A stretch of DNA of 64,000 bases from Marinobacterium zhoushanense (GTDB lineage Bacteria > Pseudomonadota > Gammaproteobacteria > Pseudomonadales > Balneatricaceae): assembly GCF_014641945.1 (NCBI RefSeq), contig NZ_BMIJ01000008.1, positions 62,001 to 126,000 on the forward strand, given 5' to 3'. A program made the translations under genes and the position numbers. Shown here in pieces: positions 9,413 through 18,175 of this stretch. Position 1 is the stretch's first letter, and every line of letters starts with the position of its first letter. The notes under the pieces were generated by a model. It had not been told where the DNA came from. It saw only the letters and a program-made list of their open reading frames with translations, and did not search any database.

Positions 9413-10846
9413 TCAAGTAGGCAACCCGAAAACATCCATAACTTTATTTAGTATTTTTTCCACTACCTGCGTAATTGAATTTTCGCCAGCATTAACAATT
9501 ATCTCAGCCTCTTTCGGACTCTCGTAAGGACTATCTAATCCCGTAAAATTCTTAATTTCACCTCTCCGAGCTTTTTTGTATAGACCTTTCGGATCACGCT
9601 GCTCACATACTTCTAACGGCGCTTCGACATAGACCTCAATGAAATCCCCGTCATCGAACAGCGCCCGCGCAGCTTCTCTATCGGCTCTAAACGGCGATAT
9701 AAAAGCCGTGATAACAATGAGTCCCGCTTCAGTCATCAACTTTGCCAGTTCACCAACCCTGCGGATATTTTCCGTTCTATCCGCTTCCGACATCCCCAGG
9801 TCTTTACACAATCCGTGGCGTACGTTGTCACCATCCAGCAGCATGGTGTGGTAACCCTTTTCTACCAATGCTTTTTCCAACGCATTGGCGAGAGTAGATT
9901 TCCCAGAACCGGATAGGCCAGTAAACCAGATACAACGGGGATGCTGTTTTTTCTGCTTCGCACGTAGTTCCGGTGTTACCGAGGTGTGGTTCCATACCAC
10001 CTGGGCCTGGCTATCATTGGCTCGGAATTCGTATTGAGATCCATTAGGCTCATGCTTACGATCCGATGCCCATACTCCAGATACCGTTGCGCATACCATG
10101 AACCAGGGGTTCAACAGGGTATCGGAGCGAGTGTTGTAGCGCATGGGCTCGAGGCTGGGGAACGCCAGTACCAAACCGCCAGCAGCTTCTACTACCGCTT
10201 GGGCAGCTGCGGTATCCCACTCAGAGGTTGGCCCGAGTCTTGGGTAGAGATCCGCCTCGCCTTCCGCCACCAGGCAGAGCTTGAGTGAACTCCCCATGGA
10301 GACGATTTCGGCGTTTGGAAGAGTATCTATGAATTCACGGAACTCATCGCTCTGGTGCGATCGACTTCCAACGACCTGCCAGGTCGCTCCCGCTGAAGGT
10401 GGGGTTTTTACCTTGATAGGTTGGGTGAATCCGCCTTCCGTTTTGAAGGCACCTTGGCCAAGCTCGCCGTAATAGGTGACCCCTTTAGCGGGTACATGTA
10501 CAACGCCGAGTACGGGCTTATGGTTATCGATCAGCGCAATATTGACGGTAAATTCACCGTTCTTTTTGATGAACTCCTTAGTGCCATCCAGAGGATCGAT
10601 CAGCCAGTAGCAACTCCAGCTCATACGGTCATCAATATCGCTCTTAGATGACTCCTCCGAGAGTATGGGTATTTCGGGGGTGAGCTTTTTTAGCCCTTCT
10701 ATGATGCAGTGATGCGACGCCAGATCCGCCTCGGTCAAAGGGCTACTGTCGGATTTGTCGTAAACAGCAAAATCCTGCGCGTAGATTGCCATGATTTTTT
10801 CACCCGCTTGGCGGGCGATCTCGATGATGGCTTGTAGATCGGGCAT
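9413..10846 (-). CDS. CysQ-CysC fusion: PAP phosphatase plus APS kinase
   Basis: Two complete enzymes in one chain. The N-terminal part (to about residue 256) is a 3'(2'),5'-bisphosphate nucleotidase: SEES, DPLDGTKEF and the EWDTAAAQAVVEAAGG metal site. The C-terminal part (from about residue 283) is APS kinase: WFTGLSGSGKST P-loop, LLDGDNVRHGL, AFISPFRADRE and DPKGLYKKARRGE, full length relative to E. coli CysC. It would make PAPS and destroy the PAP left by sulfotransfer, fitting the sulfotransferase at 18176-18799. A GTG at 10858 is possible, but the ATG at 10846 fits CysQ N-termini and has GGAG upstream. The last 150 nt are AT-rich, unlike the rest. Confidence 0.92.
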   Translation of the reverse strand: MPDLQAIIEIARQAGEKIMAIYAQDFAVYDKSDSSPLTEADLASHHCIIEGLKKLTPEIPILSEESSKSDIDDRMSWSCYWLIDPLDGTKEFIKKNGEFTVNIALIDNHKPVLGVVHVPAKGVTYYGELGQGAFKTEGGFTQPIKVKTPPSAGATWQVVGSRSHQSDEFREFIDTLPNAEIVSMGSSLKLCLVAEGEADLYPRLGPTSEWDTAAAQAVVEAAGGLVLAFPSLEPMRYNTRSDTLLNPWFMVCATVSGVWASDRKHEPNGSQYEFRANDSQAQVVWNHTSVTPELRAKQKKQHPRCIWFTGLSGSGKSTLANALEKALVEKGYHTMLLDGDNVRHGLCKDLGMSEADRTENIRRVGELAKLMTEAGLIVITAFISPFRADREAARALFDDGDFIEVYVEAPLEVCEQRDPKGLYKKARRGEIKNFTGLDSPYESPKEAEIIVNAGENSITQVVEKILNKVMDVFGLPT

Positions 10847-10871
10847 TACTTCCAGCACTCCGAACAGGGTA

Positions 10872-12263
10872 TTAAAAATGTGTAAATATTTGCGTTCCGC
10901 TATCGCATATTTGTGCTAACGCGGCTTTCAACGATTCTTTGGCGCCAAGGTTACCATGTACAAGGCGTATCTCCTGTGGCCTGTACCTCATCCCTTTGAC
11001 GAAATTCACCAAGCCCCTCTGATCCGCATGAGCGGAGTAGCCGCCGATAGTCTGGATATCGGCGCGGATGTTGATACGCTCGCCATCCAACCAGACATAA
11101 CCGCCTTTAGGACCATACTGCTGGATCTCACGCCCCGGCGTGCCCTCTGCCTGATAGCCGACGAACAATACCGCGTGTTTTGGGTCATCGAGCATCGCCT
11201 TCAGGTAGTTGACGATGCGCCCTGCATTGCACATGCCGCTGCCCGCTATGACGATGGCGGGACGGCCCGATGTGGCAAGATGACCCACCATCTGCTCATG
11301 CTGACTGTGGCTCTCCACGGTCAGCAGACTATCGAAACTGAGCGGTTTATGTCCTTGCGCCAACCGGCAATGCGCTTCCGCATCCCAGTAGAGTTTCAGC
11401 TCGCGATAGGCCTGGGTAAAACGGGCGGCCAGCGGTGAGTCGAGCACCACGGGCACCTCGGTCATGCCGAAATCTGACTGCAGCGCTTCCAGCTCGTAGA
11501 GAATCTCCTGGGTGCGGCCGATGCTGAACGCCGGTATCAGCAAGGTGCCGCCGTTGCGCTGCGCGCGCTCTATAGCGGCGCGCAGGCGCTGGACCCGCGT
11601 GCGTCGATCCTCATGCAAACGGTCACCGTAGGTGCTCTCCAACACGAGGACATCGGCGCGATAGGGCGCGCGTGGCGATGGCAGCAGCGGTGCATAGGAC
11701 GCCCCGAGGTCGCCTGAGAACACTACCCGCCGGCGCTGCCCGTTGGCTCGGTTAAGCAGATCGCACTCGACATAGGCTGAACCGAGTATATGGCCAGCCC
11801 GCTGCAGCTTGATCCTCACCCGGTGCCGTTCATCATCGATCAGTGTGAACCAGGTTTTGTATGGCAGTGCGATCGTGCGCGCGCTCAGCTTCGATATGTA
11901 ACGTTCTACTACTTGCTTGTTGCGGCTGATACCGAGCTTGAAGGCATCCTCCAGCACCAGCGGCAGCAATTTGGCCGAGGGTTCTGAGCAGATAATTGGC
12001 CCCTTGAACCCGGCCGCCAGCAGCCAGGGGATACGCCCAACATGATCGATATGCACATGGGTGGCGATCAACGCGCGGATGCCGTCGGTGCTGAACGGGA
12101 TCGCCTGGGGATCACCATTTTCATGTTTCGTGCCCGACACCTCAGCGCCCTGGAACAGGCCGCAGTCGATCAGCAGGCTTTGTCGTTCGTCTATATGGAG
12201 CTGGTGGCATGAGCCGGTGACGCCATCCTTTGCGCCGTGGTGCTCGATAGATCTGTAAGGCAT
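10872..12263 (-). CDS. MBL-fold beta-CASP ribonuclease
   Basis: 463-aa metallo-beta-lactamase/beta-CASP protein, a family of RNA exo/endonucleases related to CPSF-73. Motifs in order: THVHIDHVGRIP (zinc site, near 67-78), AGHILGSAYVE, FSGDLG, ESTYGDR, the beta-CASP core FSIGRTQEILYEL, VDSPLA-type VLDSPLA, SGMCNAGRIVNYL, and the C-terminal GYSAHADQ and RLVHG. All metal ligands appear intact. It sits between wcaJ and cysQC, 31 nt and about 25 nt away, inside an RfaH/ops operon. It may be a general RNase carried along or may process the long polysaccharide mRNA; that role is inference. Confidence 0.88.
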   Translation of the reverse strand: MPYRSIEHHGAKDGVTGSCHQLHIDERQSLLIDCGLFQGAEVSGTKHENGDPQAIPFSTDGIRALIATHVHIDHVGRIPWLLAAGFKGPIICSEPSAKLLPLVLEDAFKLGISRNKQVVERYISKLSARTIALPYKTWFTLIDDERHRVRIKLQRAGHILGSAYVECDLLNRANGQRRRVVFSGDLGASYAPLLPSPRAPYRADVLVLESTYGDRLHEDRRTRVQRLRAAIERAQRNGGTLLIPAFSIGRTQEILYELEALQSDFGMTEVPVVLDSPLAARFTQAYRELKLYWDAEAHCRLAQGHKPLSFDSLLTVESHSQHEQMVGHLATSGRPAIVIAGSGMCNAGRIVNYLKAMLDDPKHAVLFVGYQAEGTPGREIQQYGPKGGYVWLDGERINIRADIQTIGGYSAHADQRGLVNFVKGMRYRPQEIRLVHGNLGAKESLKAALAQICDSGTQIFTHF

Positions 12264-12294
12264 ATCCTTTGCCCTTATTAAGTCGTTGCTTAGA

Positions 12295-13680
12295 TCAGTA
12301 AATATCTCTGGATATCAGCGTAAACGGGGTCTTCAACAGAATCTTGATGTCCAGCCACAGCGACCAGGTATTGATGTACTGCAGATCCAGTTCGACGCGC
12401 CGCTGCATCTTATCCAGTGTCTCGGTTTCTCCGCGGCAGCCGCTGACCTGCGCCAGGCCGGTAATGCCCGGTTTAATACGATGACGTGCCATGTAAGCGT
12501 TAATCTTGTCCGAATAATAATCGTTATGCGCCACGGCGTGCGGGCGCGGGCCAACCAGCGACATCTCGCCCATCAACACATTAAACAGTTGCGGCAGTTC
12601 ATCAATCGAAGTACGACGGATAAAGCGCCCTACGGCGGTGATACGGGGATCCTGGCGGGTAGCCTGTTTGACCTGCTGATCATCATGCAGACGCATGGAG
12701 CGGAACTTGAGGACATGGAACACCTTGCCATAGCCATGCCGCGGCTGCCTGAACAGCACGGGGCCTGGCGAAGAAAGCTTGACCGCCAGGGCCGTCATCA
12801 CCAGCAGCGGGCTGATCAAAATGATGCCGACAAGTGCCAAGCCTCTATCCATCACACCTTTCAGGAAAGCCCCGGTCGGGTAGGCGGTCAACGGGCTCTC
12901 GTTTAGGTGGATGGCCGGTATGCCGTCGAGATCCGATACCGAGTGGTTCAGCATCACCATACTGGCCAGGTCCGGTATCCAGACCACGTCCACATTGGTA
13001 TCGAGCAGATCGATATACAGCCCCTCGATCTGCTCCATTAGAGCCGCAGGCAGTGCGATATAGAGGCGCCGCAGGTCATGCTCCTCAATCAACTGACGCA
13101 GATGCGCCGACTGCCCGATAACGGGATAGAGATTGTCATCGGCTACCGGTTGGTCATCCGCCTCGATCAGACCGATCAGCGGCTCACCACGCTTGATGTT
13201 TAACGTCTCGGCCAACTGCAGTGCGAGATCTCCAGTACCCAGAATCGCGGCCCGGCGTCGGGCTCTTAGTTTACTATGGTACTGTCTGGAGGCTCTGTGC
13301 AGGGGAAGGAAGGCCGCAGCCTGAACGATGAACCCCAGCGTCAACCACTGCAGCAGCACTTCACGGGAATAGAGTTCGCTGGTTTTGGTGACGAAAGCCA
13401 ACACCGCGAGCAGGCCCAGTAACAGCAGCCATCCGATCAGCAGGTGACGTAAACCGGCAAGATAACCCAGGCGTTTATCGTAAACCTGGGTGAGGTTATA
13501 GACGGGAACAGAACCCAATAGGGTGAGCGCCGCGAGGGTACGATAGTGAGGTGCAACGTCCCCGGTTTTGAGGATTGTCAAAAGGATGAGGAGAGTGATC
13601 AGCAACAGGTTTGCTACCGATAACTGAACCCAAAAAGTCAGCCCGCGTACCCGCGTTGACGTACTGTTTCCCAGCTTCAT
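12295..13680 (-). CDS. wcaJ: Undecaprenyl-phosphate glucose phosphotransferase (WcaJ family)
   Basis: Polyprenyl-phosphate hexose-1-phosphate transferase that starts repeat-unit assembly on undecaprenyl phosphate at the inner membrane. The 461 aa show N-terminal transmembrane helices (about 17-120), a Rossmann-like CoA-binding region (AAILGTGDLALQLAETL near 142-160), another helix near 280-300, and the catalytic C-terminus: KFRSMRLHDD, RRTSIDELPQLFNVL, GEMSLVGPRPHAVAHN, KPGITGLAQVSGCRGET. The RGETETLDKM tail is specific for the WcaJ group. It is the first gene after the ops element at 13748-13759. No strong ribosome site is seen before the ATG. Confidence 0.93.
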   Translation of the reverse strand: MKLGNSTSTRVRGLTFWVQLSVANLLLITLLILLTILKTGDVAPHYRTLAALTLLGSVPVYNLTQVYDKRLGYLAGLRHLLIGWLLLLGLLAVLAFVTKTSELYSREVLLQWLTLGFIVQAAAFLPLHRASRQYHSKLRARRRAAILGTGDLALQLAETLNIKRGEPLIGLIEADDQPVADDNLYPVIGQSAHLRQLIEEHDLRRLYIALPAALMEQIEGLYIDLLDTNVDVVWIPDLASMVMLNHSVSDLDGIPAIHLNESPLTAYPTGAFLKGVMDRGLALVGIILISPLLVMTALAVKLSSPGPVLFRQPRHGYGKVFHVLKFRSMRLHDDQQVKQATRQDPRITAVGRFIRRTSIDELPQLFNVLMGEMSLVGPRPHAVAHNDYYSDKINAYMARHRIKPGITGLAQVSGCRGETETLDKMQRRVELDLQYINTWSLWLDIKILLKTPFTLISRDIY

Positions 13681-13925
13681 TTGGTTAACTGCATTCCGTT
13701 ATCTAACCAAGTTGGTTGGCGACTTTGGATAATTACCGACGATCAAACACGCTACCGCCCTGAGGTTACAATTGGCCAATCCTCAACGCCCGAGATTCTC
13801 TATGTGCATAACGTAATTGCACGGAGCAAAAACAGCCCATGATGTTACACCATGCTATGCGCAGGAACAGCGCCGTTGGGAGTGAAGAATCTGTTTTTTC
13901 GGCCTAGATAGCGGGAGATCAATAC
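13681..13925 (-). promoter_or_regulatory. Leader/promoter region of module B
   Basis: A 245-nt non-coding stretch between galE and wcaJ. It contains the ops element near its downstream end. Upstream of ops I can find AT-containing stretches (around 13800-13830) but no convincing -35/-10 pair, and no clear terminator for galE. A promoter is expected here because ops must be transcribed in a 5' leader, but its exact position is not visible. Confidence 0.5.
13748..13759 (-). promoter_or_regulatory. ops element (RfaH recruitment site) of module B
   Basis: The minus strand reads GGCGGTAGCGTG, identical to the ops sequence that pauses RNA polymerase and loads RfaH. It lies 67 nt before the wcaJ start in a 245-nt non-coding leader. 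The flanks AACCTC and TGAT are shared with the second ops at 29123-29134. An rfaH gene is in the same window, which supports function. Confidence 0.88.
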
Positions 13926-14948
13926 TCAGCACCCGTATCCGTTCGGGTTTTGAGATTGCCAACGCCAGGCATCGGCCATCATCTGTTGCAAGCCACGCCG
14001 GGCGCTCCAATTGAGTTCGGTACGTGCCTTGGTTGGATCGGCATAGCAGGAGGCAATATCACCCGGCCGCCTGGCAACCAGCTGATAGGGTACTGGTCGT
14101 TGGGAGGCGTCTTCAAACGCCTTGACCATCTGCAGCACTGAGTAGCCTTGGCCCGTACCCAGGTTCCAGATATGGGCGCCCGGTCTATCCTGCAGGTACT
14201 CAAGAGCCGCCAGATGCCCAACCGCCAGATCTACAACATGGATGTAGTCCCGAACCCCCGTACCGTCGGAAGTCGGGTAGTCATCACCAAAGACCGAGAG
14301 CCGTTCGAGTTTGCCTATGGCCACCTGAGCGATATAGGGCAGCAGGTTATTGGGAATATCGTTAGGATCCTCCCCTATGAGCCCGCTTTCGTGTGCGCCA
14401 ACGGGGTTGAAGTAACGCAGTATCGCTACTTGCCAACGCGGATCGGAGCGGACGGCGTCTTCCAGCATCTGCTCGACCATCAACTTGCTTCGCCCATAGG
14501 GGTTGGTGGGCAGACCGAGTGGACACTCTTCACTAATGGGAATCTGCTGCGGATCACCATATACGGTCGCCGAGGAGCTGAAAACCAGGGAGAAAATACC
14601 GGCCGCCTGCATTGCCTGTGTCAGCACCAAGGACCCGTATAGGTTGTTGTCGTAATATTTGAGTGGCTGATCGACACTCTCGCCGACGGCCTTCAACCCG
14701 GCAAAATGCAGTACCGCGTCGATTGTGTGCGCTTCAAACAGCATATCCAGTAACTGGCGATCGCGGATATCGCCCTGAACGAACTCAAGTGCACGCCCAG
14801 TGATGCTCTGGACTCGTGATAGAGACTCCCGACTGGAATTGCACAAATTATCCAGCACCAATACGTCATAACCGGCTTCGAGTAACTCTACGCACGTATG
14901 GGAGCCAATATAGCCGGCGCCGCCGGTTACAAGAATTTTCTTATTCAT
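13926..14948 (-). CDS. galE: UDP-glucose 4-epimerase
   Basis: Interconverts UDP-glucose and UDP-galactose (possibly also the N-acetyl forms) to feed glycan assembly. The 340 aa match the family. Motifs: VTGGAGYIGSHTCVELLEAG (residues 6-25), VLHFAGLKAVGES, SSSATVYG and the catalytic NPYGRSK (Y/K near 149-153). It is the last gene of module A, 41 nt after the initiating transferase. Its G+C is higher than that of the glycosyltransferases, like ugd at the other end of the module, consistent with conserved flanks around a variable interior. Confidence 0.97.
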   Translation of the reverse strand: MNKKILVTGGAGYIGSHTCVELLEAGYDVLVLDNLCNSSRESLSRVQSITGRALEFVQGDIRDRQLLDMLFEAHTIDAVLHFAGLKAVGESVDQPLKYYDNNLYGSLVLTQAMQAAGIFSLVFSSSATVYGDPQQIPISEECPLGLPTNPYGRSKLMVEQMLEDAVRSDPRWQVAILRYFNPVGAHESGLIGEDPNDIPNNLLPYIAQVAIGKLERLSVFGDDYPTSDGTGVRDYIHVVDLAVGHLAALEYLQDRPGAHIWNLGTGQGYSVLQMVKAFEDASQRPVPYQLVARRPGDIASCYADPTKARTELNWSARRGLQQMMADAWRWQSQNPNGYGC

Positions 14949-14989
14949 AGGTCATCCGGGAGATCCATGCTCCCACTAATTAAGCTGTC

Positions 14990-16273
14990 TCAGCGAGCAC
15001 CAAACCCTGTGAGAATGGTTCGAATCGTTCTGAATATGATCAGGATATCCAGCCATAGGGAGAAGTGTTTGATGTAGTAAAAATCGTGTTCGATCTTCAC
15101 ACGGGTGTCATCGGCGTTAGCGGCATAGCCGTGAACGACTTGCGCCCACCCGGTAATACCGGGTTTAACGACATGTCGATAGGTATAAAAAGGGATCTCT
15201 TTCTCGAATCGCTCGACAAAGGTTTTCTGTTCTGGACGGGGACCGATCAGACTCATCTCTCCCTTCAAAACATTGATGAACTGGGGAAGCTCATCGATTC
15301 GTGTCTTCCGAATTACGCGCCCTACCCGCGTAACCCGCATATCGTTGGCAGCCGCAAACTGAGCGCCGTCTTTTTCGGAGTCTTTGCACATACTGCGTAA
15401 CTTATACACCTTGAAGGCTCGGCTACCCTGCCCTATCCGTTCCTGGATGAAAAACATCGGCCCCGGACTCTCCAGCTTGATGATCACCCCTGTGATTAAC
15501 ATGACAGGAAGCCATACCGGCACAGTAAGAAGCACCAAGGCGATATCCATAACCCGCTTGCAAAAGTCATACACAGGAGAGGGCAGAAGCGCGCCAAACT
15601 CATTCTCCGATAGATGATTGACCCTCACTCGCCCACTAAGCGACTCCTGGACCTGTCGTGTGTTGTAAACAGGAATCCTCGCTAATACACATCGCGCCAA
15701 AAAGCGCTCCCATTCGGGCGGCAAATCATCTGAATGCAGATCGGCCACCACTGCGTCATAACGTCGTCCTTCGAGGGCTGGCGTATCCAAAAGATTAAGT
15801 ACTGCTTCATCACCTGCCGTTAGATCCAACGTACGGCCAAAAGGAACCAACGCAAGCTTGGGCGTACGATAACGCCGACTGAGATAGAAACCGACAAAGC
15901 ACCAAAGGTTGGTCAGTGCAAACGAGGCCAGGAGAACAGAGCGAGCGTACCCCTCTCTGGTCATAAAAAGCACTGCGACGACGAGAAGGTAGGATATGGC
16001 GACCGAAGGCAGGATGTAAGATAGCGTGTGCGCTCCCGGGTAGTTTTTGAACCTGCGCAGAATCAGAAACACACCGAAGAAAGCAAATCCACAGGCCACA
16101 AATGTGTTGAAGTGAACCTCGCTCGTTCTGATGAGCTCATATGAAGCTGTACCCCAACGGATGAACGCGGGCGGTACTGTAGCAACGACTAATCCCGCAA
16201 CCAGGTAAAACAGTTCGCTAAAGATCAGCCGCTCGTACCAGCGGGAATGACGACGATTAAAAGTATCCTTCAC
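14990..16273 (-). CDS. Initiating phosphoglycosyltransferase (EpsB/WbaP-like)
   Basis: Second polyprenyl-phosphate sugar-1-phosphate transferase of the window, 427 aa. N-terminal transmembrane helices fill about residues 16-130, followed by a linker domain, another helix near 240-260 and the catalytic domain: ESPGPMFFIQERIGQG, YKLRSMCKDSEKDGAQFA, RKTRIDELPQFINVLKGEM, SLIGPRPE, KPGITGWAQV. The FERFEKEIPFYTYR-like stretch resembles EPS transferases of the PEP-CTERM-associated type. The start is GTG with TTGGAG 5 nt upstream. It would prime the module A glycan, independently of WcaJ. Confidence 0.9.
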   Translation of the reverse strand: MKDTFNRRHSRWYERLIFSELFYLVAGLVVATVPPAFIRWGTASYELIRTSEVHFNTFVACGFAFFGVFLILRRFKNYPGAHTLSYILPSVAISYLLVVAVLFMTREGYARSVLLASFALTNLWCFVGFYLSRRYRTPKLALVPFGRTLDLTAGDEAVLNLLDTPALEGRRYDAVVADLHSDDLPPEWERFLARCVLARIPVYNTRQVQESLSGRVRVNHLSENEFGALLPSPVYDFCKRVMDIALVLLTVPVWLPVMLITGVIIKLESPGPMFFIQERIGQGSRAFKVYKLRSMCKDSEKDGAQFAAANDMRVTRVGRVIRKTRIDELPQFINVLKGEMSLIGPRPEQKTFVERFEKEIPFYTYRHVVKPGITGWAQVVHGYAANADDTRVKIEHDFYYIKHFSLWLDILIIFRTIRTILTGFGAR

Positions 16274-16331
16274 AAAGTCTCCAAAACGCTACATCAACAC
16301 CAATTACTGCATCCTTGGTTCAGCACCCAAC

Positions 16332-17114
16332 TCAGTGAAGAACACCTAATCGCCGTGCTAAATGGGGAAACTTCTGCCGTAACACTCCCCGTACCGCGTA
16401 ATGCGAAAAATAGTAAGAGCTCTCAACTAGGTTAAGTTGTTCAACATCACGATAGAGTTTCCACGTGTAACTTGCTGCGCTCGCTTTGTTGGCCGAGATG
16501 GAGTCTGTGCGAACACGGTACTGAGCAAGTACTTGGTCTATTCCGTACGCATACTCAGTCCTTTTTAGTAACTGAAGCCATAGGCCGAAATCCTGTCGCT
16601 TACTGATCAGTGGGAAGTAGACCTTACCCAATTGCTGTGTATCGTACATAGCAGTGAGACAACCGATCAAACAGGTTTTGAGTAGTTGCCGGTAGTGAAC
16701 TTTATCGGGCACGCCAACATTGCCTAACATTTGACCTTTTTCGGATACTCTTTCATAAGCGGAAAAGGTGAATGGATAGCCATTATCCACCATAAACGCC
16801 ACTTGAGTCTCAAGCTTATGAGGCAACCAGATATCATCGCTATCCAGAAAGGCAATGTAGCGCCCAGACGCGAGCTCCACTCCTTTATTACGCGCAACTG
16901 CGGCACCCGAGTTCTCTTTTAACTGCACCCCTTTAATACGAGAATCACAAGCCTCTAATGCTTTTACTAGCTCGTAAGTAGAGTCACTTGAACAATCATC
17001 TATTACTATGAGCTCAAAATTATTGTAGGATTGATCTAGAACAGATTTGATAGCTTCTTTAATATATTTCTCGACATTAAAGGCAGGCATAATGACAGTA
17101 ACTAGCTCACTCAT
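16332..17114 (-). CDS. Glycosyltransferase family 2
   Basis: GT-A enzyme, 260 aa, with VTVIMPAFNVEKYIKEAIKS (residues 5-24), VIDDCSSDST and the DxD-type LDSDDIW (near 92-98), followed by FSAYERV. The C-terminus after about 215 is poorly conserved. The start overlaps the upstream family-4 gene by 8 nt. Donor and acceptor unknown. It is the last glycosyltransferase before the initiating transferase. Confidence 0.9.
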   Translation of the reverse strand: MSELVTVIMPAFNVEKYIKEAIKSVLDQSYNNFELIVIDDCSSDSTYELVKALEACDSRIKGVQLKENSGAAVARNKGVELASGRYIAFLDSDDIWLPHKLETQVAFMVDNGYPFTFSAYERVSEKGQMLGNVGVPDKVHYRQLLKTCLIGCLTAMYDTQQLGKVYFPLISKRQDFGLWLQLLKRTEYAYGIDQVLAQYRVRTDSISANKASAASYTWKLYRDVEQLNLVESSYYFSHYAVRGVLRQKFPHLARRLGVLH

Positions 17115-18111
17115 GAAACCAGCCCTTCAAGAAACCGATAAAGCCATTTTGTTTTCTATAATCAAATCGTTCAGCGTACTGCACCAAATACTCTTTATCA
17201 AATTTCGTATCAAACAATTCTTTCAGTTTTTCGAGAATATGTTGAACACTGCCATCGCAGTGTAGGCCCGTGACCCCATCTACAACTGCTTCGGTAATTC
17301 CACCAGTATTTCCAGATAGCACAGGCAATCCAAAATAATTTGCTTCCAAATAAACGATACCGAAACCTTCAATTGACCCAGCCTCTGAATCAAATAGAGA
17401 CGGCAATATAAAATAGTCTGAACCATTTAATATTGAATTTTTAGTCGTGTCATCGACGAAACCGTGCAAATATACATTCTTATCTAATCCGTTAGACTTG
17501 ACCAATTTCATAATAGAGTGAAAACAGGGCCCTTCACCTATGATATCGTAAGAGAAATTTACACCGTCCTTCTTCAAAAGTGCTAAAGCTCTAATAACGT
17601 TTTCTACATTTTTTCTAGGGACCAATCGAGATACAGTAACCAACTTCAAATCACCTCGATTAATATCTTGATAACCTCGTCCCTCAAACTCACCAAAAGG
17701 ATATTGAATGAAATCCACTTTATGTCCTGACAAATCCTCAAATATTGCTGCTATCGCCTTACTATTTGCCACAAATTTAAATCTTTTATTCTTGGCGATA
17801 TACTTAATAATCTTTACAGAAAGCCAGCCAAGATTTAACAGTTCGTTACCATGAAGTACTACCAAAAACTTTGATTTTTTTAATACTACAAATGGAACTA
17901 CAAAGAACAGCATTTTCCATGTGGCGAGAATATAATATTCCGATAAAAGAAGTCCTTTAAGGCCCCTAATTAGACTCTCCCTGAATGCATAATGGCAAAC
18001 ATCAAACCTGCTCTGACTCAGCGCGACTTCCATATAGTGCATCCAGGCTTGGATACCCCCTTTCTGCTTATTAATTTGAGGAGTAACAATACATATAGTT
18101 GACAAAGCCAC
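17107..18111 (-). CDS. Glycosyltransferase family 4
   Basis: GT-B enzyme, 334 aa. It has CIVTPQINKQKGGIQAWMHY at the N-terminus (G-rich acceptor loop), VVLHGNEL, LVTVSRLVPRKNVENVI near 158-174, and the E-x7-E donor site in EGFGIVYLEANYFGLPVL. It overlaps the next gene by 8 nt. The coding sequence is AT-rich. Specificity unknown. Confidence 0.88.
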   Translation of the reverse strand: MALSTICIVTPQINKQKGGIQAWMHYMEVALSQSRFDVCHYAFRESLIRGLKGLLLSEYYILATWKMLFFVVPFVVLKKSKFLVVLHGNELLNLGWLSVKIIKYIAKNKRFKFVANSKAIAAIFEDLSGHKVDFIQYPFGEFEGRGYQDINRGDLKLVTVSRLVPRKNVENVIRALALLKKDGVNFSYDIIGEGPCFHSIMKLVKSNGLDKNVYLHGFVDDTTKNSILNGSDYFILPSLFDSEAGSIEGFGIVYLEANYFGLPVLSGNTGGITEAVVDGVTGLHCDGSVQHILEKLKELFDTKFDKEYLVQYAERFDYRKQNGFIGFLKGWFHE

Positions 18112-18175
18112 ACCATTTAACCGATATGATTGGGATAATATCTATAGAAAAATAACGGAAAGCATATAGAAAGAG

